A stretch of DNA of 64,000 bases from QWHO01 sp021404945 (GTDB taxonomy: Bacteria; Vulcanimicrobiota; Xenobia; Xenobiales; QWHO01), in contig CAUJEN010000140.1 in the NCBI GenBank assembly GCA_963169765.1, forward strand, positions 8,554 to 72,553. Direction: 5' to 3'. The stretch's first letter is position 1, and each line of letters starts with the position of its first letter. The notes under the pieces are model-generated. The model did not search any database, was not told the DNA's origin, and saw only the letters and a list, made by a program, of their open reading frames with translations. The position numbers and the translations under genes were made by a program. This document shows, piece by piece, positions 60,585 through 64,000 of this stretch.

Positions 60585-63241
60585 TTCTGGCGCGCCCTCC
60601 GGATCAGCTCGCGGCGCTCTTCCTCGCGCAGGGCCTGGAGGCTGGTCTCGTGCTGGCGTGAGAAGTAGCGTCGCCCCTCGATGAAGGTTGCCAGGCAGAC
60701 CGCTCCCTGGCTCAGCGGGGGAGCGCTCCAGAGCACGAAGTCGCCGTCCTTGCCCGGCTCCAGCGACCCGACCCGCGCGTCGATCCCCAGCTGCCTGGCG
60801 GGGTTCAAGGTCACGAAGGCCAGCGCGTCCATCGGCGCAAGCTCGCCGTAGCGGACGGCCTTGGTGGCCTCGGTGTTGAGCCTGCGGGCCAGCTCATTGG
60901 AATCGGAGTTGAAGCTGGTGACCACTCCGTGCTCGGCCAGGATGGCGCCGTTATAGGGCACAGCCTCCATGACCTCCACCTTGTAAGCCCACCAGTCGCT
61001 GAAGCTGGAGGCGCCCGCCCCGTGGGCGGCGATCTCGTCGGCCACCTTGTAGCCCTCCAGCACGTGCTGGAAGGTGCGCACCTTGAAGCCGAGCTCCTCG
61101 GCCAGGCGGATGAGCATGAGGATCTCGTCTTGCCGGTAGCTGTGGCAGTGCACGAAGCGCTTGCCGTCGAGGATTTCGAGCAGCGCTTCCAGCTCGAGGT
61201 CGGGCTTGACCGGCATGGCGCGCTGGCCGGCGCTGAATTTTTGCTGCTCCTCGCGATAGGCGCGGGCGGCCACGAAGCGCTCGCGGATGGAGGCGGCCAC
61301 GCCCATGCGGGTGCCCGGATAGCGCCTGGCAGGCAGCTCGCGCACGTTGGCCTGACGGGGATTCTCGCCCAGCGCGAACTTGATGCCCTCAGGAGCGCCC
61401 TGGACGATCAGCTCCTCGGCCGGGCGCCCCCAGCGCCACTTGACGGTGATCGACTGGCCCCCGATGCTGTTGGCCGAGCCATGCAGCAGGTTGGCGCAGG
61501 TGGTGCCCCCGGCCAGTTGGAGCAAGATGTTCCGGTCCAGCGGGTCGATCACGTCTTTGATGCGCACCATGCTGGTGCAGTTGCCGCTGAACTCGTTGAC
61601 ATCGCCCTCGATGGCGGTGTGGCTGTGACAGTCGATGATCCCGGGGGAGACGTGCAGGCCGCTCGCCTCCACGACCAGCGAGCCCGCAGGTGGGCTCAAG
61701 GAGGGCCCGATGGCCTGGATGCGCCCGTTGACCACCAGCAGGTCAGCCTGCAGCGGCTCCTTGCCGGCCACGGTCCAGAGGGTAGCCCCCCGCACCAGCA
61801 CGCTGCCGGAGCCCTCGGGCTGGCCGATGAGCCGGGGTGGCTCGGTGTAGTCTGCGGCCTGAAAGACCGTCTTGTCTTGCTTCTCCTTGTCCTCGTCCTT
61901 GTCATCGGGGGCGGCGTGGGTGTGCCGCTGGCCTTCCACCCAGGTCTCCAGGACACGCGTCCTGGATCCAAAGAGCGGGCCATCGAGCACGAGGAAGCTG
62001 GCGCATTTGCCTGGCTCGAGCGAGCCCAGGCGGTCCTGGTAGCCCAGCGTGCGGGCCGGCTCGGTGGTCAGGGCGGCCAGCAATGTTTCGTCCGCGCAGC
62101 CGGCCCGGCGGGCCTGCTGCAGGGCATCGGGCAGGTCGTCGAGCGACTTGAGCCGGTGGGTTGTGAGCGAGAAGGGGACCTTGCGCGCCCCCAGCCAGCG
62201 AGCCAGGGCGGGGGCGTTGCGCCAGTTCTGCAGGGCCAGATCGCTCACGTCCAGCCACTCGCCCTCGGATTCGGCTTTGGGCCGTTTGGGGAAGTTGAGC
62301 GGCAGCACGAAGCTCTCTTGCGCCTGCGGCGAGAGCCAGTCCAGGCAGCGCCATTCCCGGCCCGAGAGCACGGTGGCGCGCCTGCTCACCGCGACTTCGT
62401 CCAAACTGCGGCGCAGCGACAGGGTTTCCATCGGACTGAAGGACTCCAGCAGTATCAACCGCTGCCCCTCGGCCACGGGCAGCATGGCCTCATGGGCTCG
62501 GGCCGCGGCCGGTCGCAGGGTGCCCTGGTAGGCTGATTGCTCGACCAGCCGCGCCTGGCCGTACCAGCGGGCGTCCAGGACAGCCTGGCGCAGAGCGCTG
62601 CAAGCCCCCATCAGGCTGGCGGGGAAGAACTTGTCCGCCGATCCGTAGGGATTCTTCTTGTACTCTTGCCACTCCACTTGCTCGGCCGCGGCCACCACGG
62701 CCCGCTCAGGGTCCCAGAGGCGCTCGAGGTCGGTGCCGTCCTTGAGCGAGTAGCAGGCGGCCGTGCCCCGCAGCACGCCCTGGTCGGGCACCGCCAGCAC
62801 GGCCACGAAGCCCTGGGCTCGCAGCTTTCTCAGCGTCTCGGCCTTCATGCTCAGGTGACCGCTGGCCATCCAGTCGGGGTGCAGGCGCGGCAGGGCGCTC
62901 GAGTCCGGGTCGGGCTTGAGAGCGGGGGGTGGATCCTCGTCCTTGGGACGGGGCGTGCCGCGCAGGGGCTTACCCTCCAGCCGGCTCACGGTGACGTAGG
63001 GGTCGATGAAGCCAGCCACCACGGTCTTGCCCTTCAGGTCCCAGACGCGGGCCTCGGGGGGCACGGCCACCTGGCCCACGGCCTCGACCTTGCCGTCGCG
63101 GATCAGCAGGGTGGCGTTCTCGAGCTTCACCCCGGGTCGCACGTAGACGGTGGCGTTGAGGAAGGCGTGCACGGGATGCTCGCGCCCGCCCTCGGCCAGA
63201 GCCGGGCAGAGCAAGAGCAGGATGAGGAGCAGGCGGCGCAT
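60581..63241 (-). CDS. Secreted tandem amidohydrolase-like protein, N-half degenerate
   Basis: 886 residues with signal peptide. The N-terminal half (25-440) is an amidohydrolase lacking HxH (GFIDPYVTVSRL) but keeping GYQDRLGSLEPGKCASFLV. The C-terminal half (470-870) keeps the metal site: GIIDCHSHTAIEGDV, HCHSYRQDEIL, FQHVLEGYK and SDSNELARR. Imidazolonepropionase-like hydrolases with this layout act on peptides or cyclic amides in the periplasm. First gene of the operon with the smaller amidohydrolase and LLM gene (ATGA overlaps). Confidence 0.87.
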   Translation of the reverse strand: MRRLLLILLLLCPALAEGGREHPVHAFLNATVYVRPGVKLENATLLIRDGKVEAVGQVAVPPEARVWDLKGKTVVAGFIDPYVTVSRLEGKPLRGTPRPKDEDPPPALKPDPDSSALPRLHPDWMASGHLSMKAETLRKLRAQGFVAVLAVPDQGVLRGTAACYSLKDGTDLERLWDPERAVVAAAEQVEWQEYKKNPYGSADKFFPASLMGACSALRQAVLDARWYGQARLVEQSAYQGTLRPAAARAHEAMLPVAEGQRLILLESFSPMETLSLRRSLDEVAVSRRATVLSGREWRCLDWLSPQAQESFVLPLNFPKRPKAESEGEWLDVSDLALQNWRNAPALARWLGARKVPFSLTTHRLKSLDDLPDALQQARRAGCADETLLAALTTEPARTLGYQDRLGSLEPGKCASFLVLDGPLFGSRTRVLETWVEGQRHTHAAPDDKDEDKEKQDKTVFQAADYTEPPRLIGQPEGSGSVLVRGATLWTVAGKEPLQADLLVVNGRIQAIGPSLSPPAGSLVVEASGLHVSPGIIDCHSHTAIEGDVNEFSGNCTSMVRIKDVIDPLDRNILLQLAGGTTCANLLHGSANSIGGQSITVKWRWGRPAEELIVQGAPEGIKFALGENPRQANVRELPARRYPGTRMGVAASIRERFVAARAYREEQQKFSAGQRAMPVKPDLELEALLEILDGKRFVHCHSYRQDEILMLIRLAEELGFKVRTFQHVLEGYKVADEIAAHGAGASSFSDWWAYKVEVMEAVPYNGAILAEHGVVTSFNSDSNELARRLNTEATKAVRYGELAPMDALAFVTLNPARQLGIDARVGSLEPGKDGDFVLWSAPPLSQGAVCLATFIEGRRYFSRQHETSLQALREEERRELIRRARQK

Positions 63242-63284
63242 GGGGGCGTGGCCTTCGCGGCGGGGGCGGGAAGTCTTGCTGTGG

Positions 63285-63524
63285 TCAGCGGAGGATTTCG
63301 AGCAGGCTGTGGCCGCGGCTGCCGGCGTAGATCAGGCCCGCGCCACAAAGCGCGGGCATCAGGCTGTAGCCGATAAAGTGGACCACCCAGCCCGCGCGCG
63401 GGCCCCAGAACGCCTGCATGGCTCGCAGCTTGCCCAGCTTCTCCGGGGCGCGCTGGCGGAGGTAAGCGGTGAAGCATCCGAAAGCGAGGCAGACGAATCC
63501 GAAGGCAACGGTTGCGATGTCCAT
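63285..63524 (-). CDS. Small two-helix membrane protein
   Basis: 79 residues from the ATG at 63524; the long upstream frame is only the open minisatellite. Two hydrophobic stretches (IATVAFGFVCLAFGCFTAYL and VVHFIGYSLMPALCGAGLIY) flank a basic loop. No family recognised. It precedes the amidohydrolase operon by 43 bases. Confidence 0.65.
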   Translation of the reverse strand: MDIATVAFGFVCLAFGCFTAYLRQRAPEKLGKLRAMQAFWGPRAGWVVHFIGYSLMPALCGAGLIYAGSRGHSLLEILR

Positions 63525-63562
63525 GATGGGATTGTAGCAAAGGTACGGAGGCTCGGCGCGGT

Positions 63563-64000
63563 GGGGCTCCCGCATGGCCTGCGCCCCCACCACGGGCCGC
63601 GGGGCTCCCGCATGGCTTGCACCCCCACCGCGGGCCGCGGGGCTCCCGCATGGCTTGCACCCCCACCGCTGGCCGCGGGGCTCCCGCATGGCTTGCCCCC
63701 CCACCACGGGCCGCGGGGCTCCCGCATGGCGTGCACCCCCACCGCGGGCCGCGGGGCTCCCGCATGGCCTGCCCCCCCACCACGGGCGGTGGGGCTCCCG
63801 CATGGCCTGCGCCCCCACCGCGGGCCGCGGGGCTCCCGCATGGCCTGCGCCCCCACCACGGAGCGTGGGGATCCCCACCGCGGGCGGTGGGGCTCCCGCA
63901 TGGCCTGCGCCCCCACCACGGAGCGTGGGGATCCCCACCGCGGGCCGTGGGGATCCCGCAGGGCCGGCGCCCCCACCACGGAGCGTGGGGCTCCCGCATG
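63563..64000. repeat. 38-bp minisatellite, about 11 units, running out of the window
   Basis: Units of the form GGGGCTCCCGCATGGCCTGC then GCCCCCACCACGGGCCGC repeat every 38 bp, with a few 22-bp truncated units near 63.87 and 63.93 kb. Because 38 is not a multiple of 3 and stops are absent, long meaningless frames cross it on both strands. No promoter or gene is seen. Confidence 0.93.

Noticed and set aside
60929..62536. 535-codon plus-strand frame opposite the tandem amidohydrolase
   Set aside because: Antisense shadow with no domain signals, while the minus strand has catalytic motifs.
63563..64000. Long open frames on both strands encoding Gly/Ala/Pro/Arg-rich proteins
   Set aside because: They are produced by a stop-free 38-bp repeat whose length rotates the frame; no start with a ribosome-binding site.

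Overview
The window is about 64 kb of high-GC, gene-dense bacterial chromosome. The organism is a diderm: there is an OprP-like outer-membrane porin ending in Phe, several lipoproteins, and type IV pilin genes. GTG and TTG starts and start/stop-overlapped operons are common. Large TPR proteins, a Ser/Thr kinase with two-component domains, an LLM flavin enzyme and a PduS/PduT pair point to an environmental bacterium, possibly of a poorly sampled phylum. I cannot place it further from sequence alone.

Layout. 1-4.3 kb: end of asd, a secreted TPR protein, a subtilisin-like protease. 4.3-11.4 kb (minus): Ser/Thr kinase with pseudo-histidine-kinase and receiver domains, coupled to a GAF/HD-GYP protein, then the clpX-clpP-tig proteostasis cluster, with tRNA-Gly and tRNA-Leu upstream. 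11.8-20.2 kb: glycine-rich repeat protein, MetRS-beta-like tRNA-binding protein, msrA, a permuted acyl-carrier-like protein, a MerR-like coiled-coil protein, a repeat-rich protein, tRNA-Lys, a lipoprotein, the porin and a methyltransferase. 20-29 kb: tandem repeats, a membrane protein, pilin-like genes (one broken), glcD-glcF, a TPR protein and a metallopeptidase-like protein. 30-33.4 kb: PIN toxin/antitoxin pair and a large Ig/FG-GAP lipoprotein.

33.5-47.8 kb is a defence island. On the minus strand it runs CAPP primase-polymerase, cas1, cas2, a TPR/cold-shock-like protein, a CARF-HEPN RNase, an Rpn-type nuclease, a CARF protein, and a HIT-PLD-SF2 helicase-DUF3427 fusion (frameshifted). Diverging on the plus strand is another CARF protein followed by an SF1 helicase. 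Both simple CARF genes overlap a helicase gene by exactly one base (TGATG). No CRISPR array and no cas10 or other interference gene is in the window, so any cyclic-oligonucleotide source must lie outside. The two CARF-helicase couplets are the best candidate for an undescribed system.

47.7-56.1 kb: a frameshifted TPR giant, hicBA, an IS-like remnant, two small envelope genes, a decayed copy of a microcompartment shell gene, and a lipoprotein broken by two frameshifts. 56.1-63.5 kb (minus): PduT-like shell protein and PduS-like flavo/Fe-S protein, LprI-like protein, an LLM oxidoreductase and two amidohydrolase-like secreted proteins in a coupled operon, then a small membrane protein. The right edge is a 38-bp minisatellite running out of the window.

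Several genes are broken by single-base shifts, three in or next to G/C runs, so assembly indels should be excluded before calling them pseudogenes.
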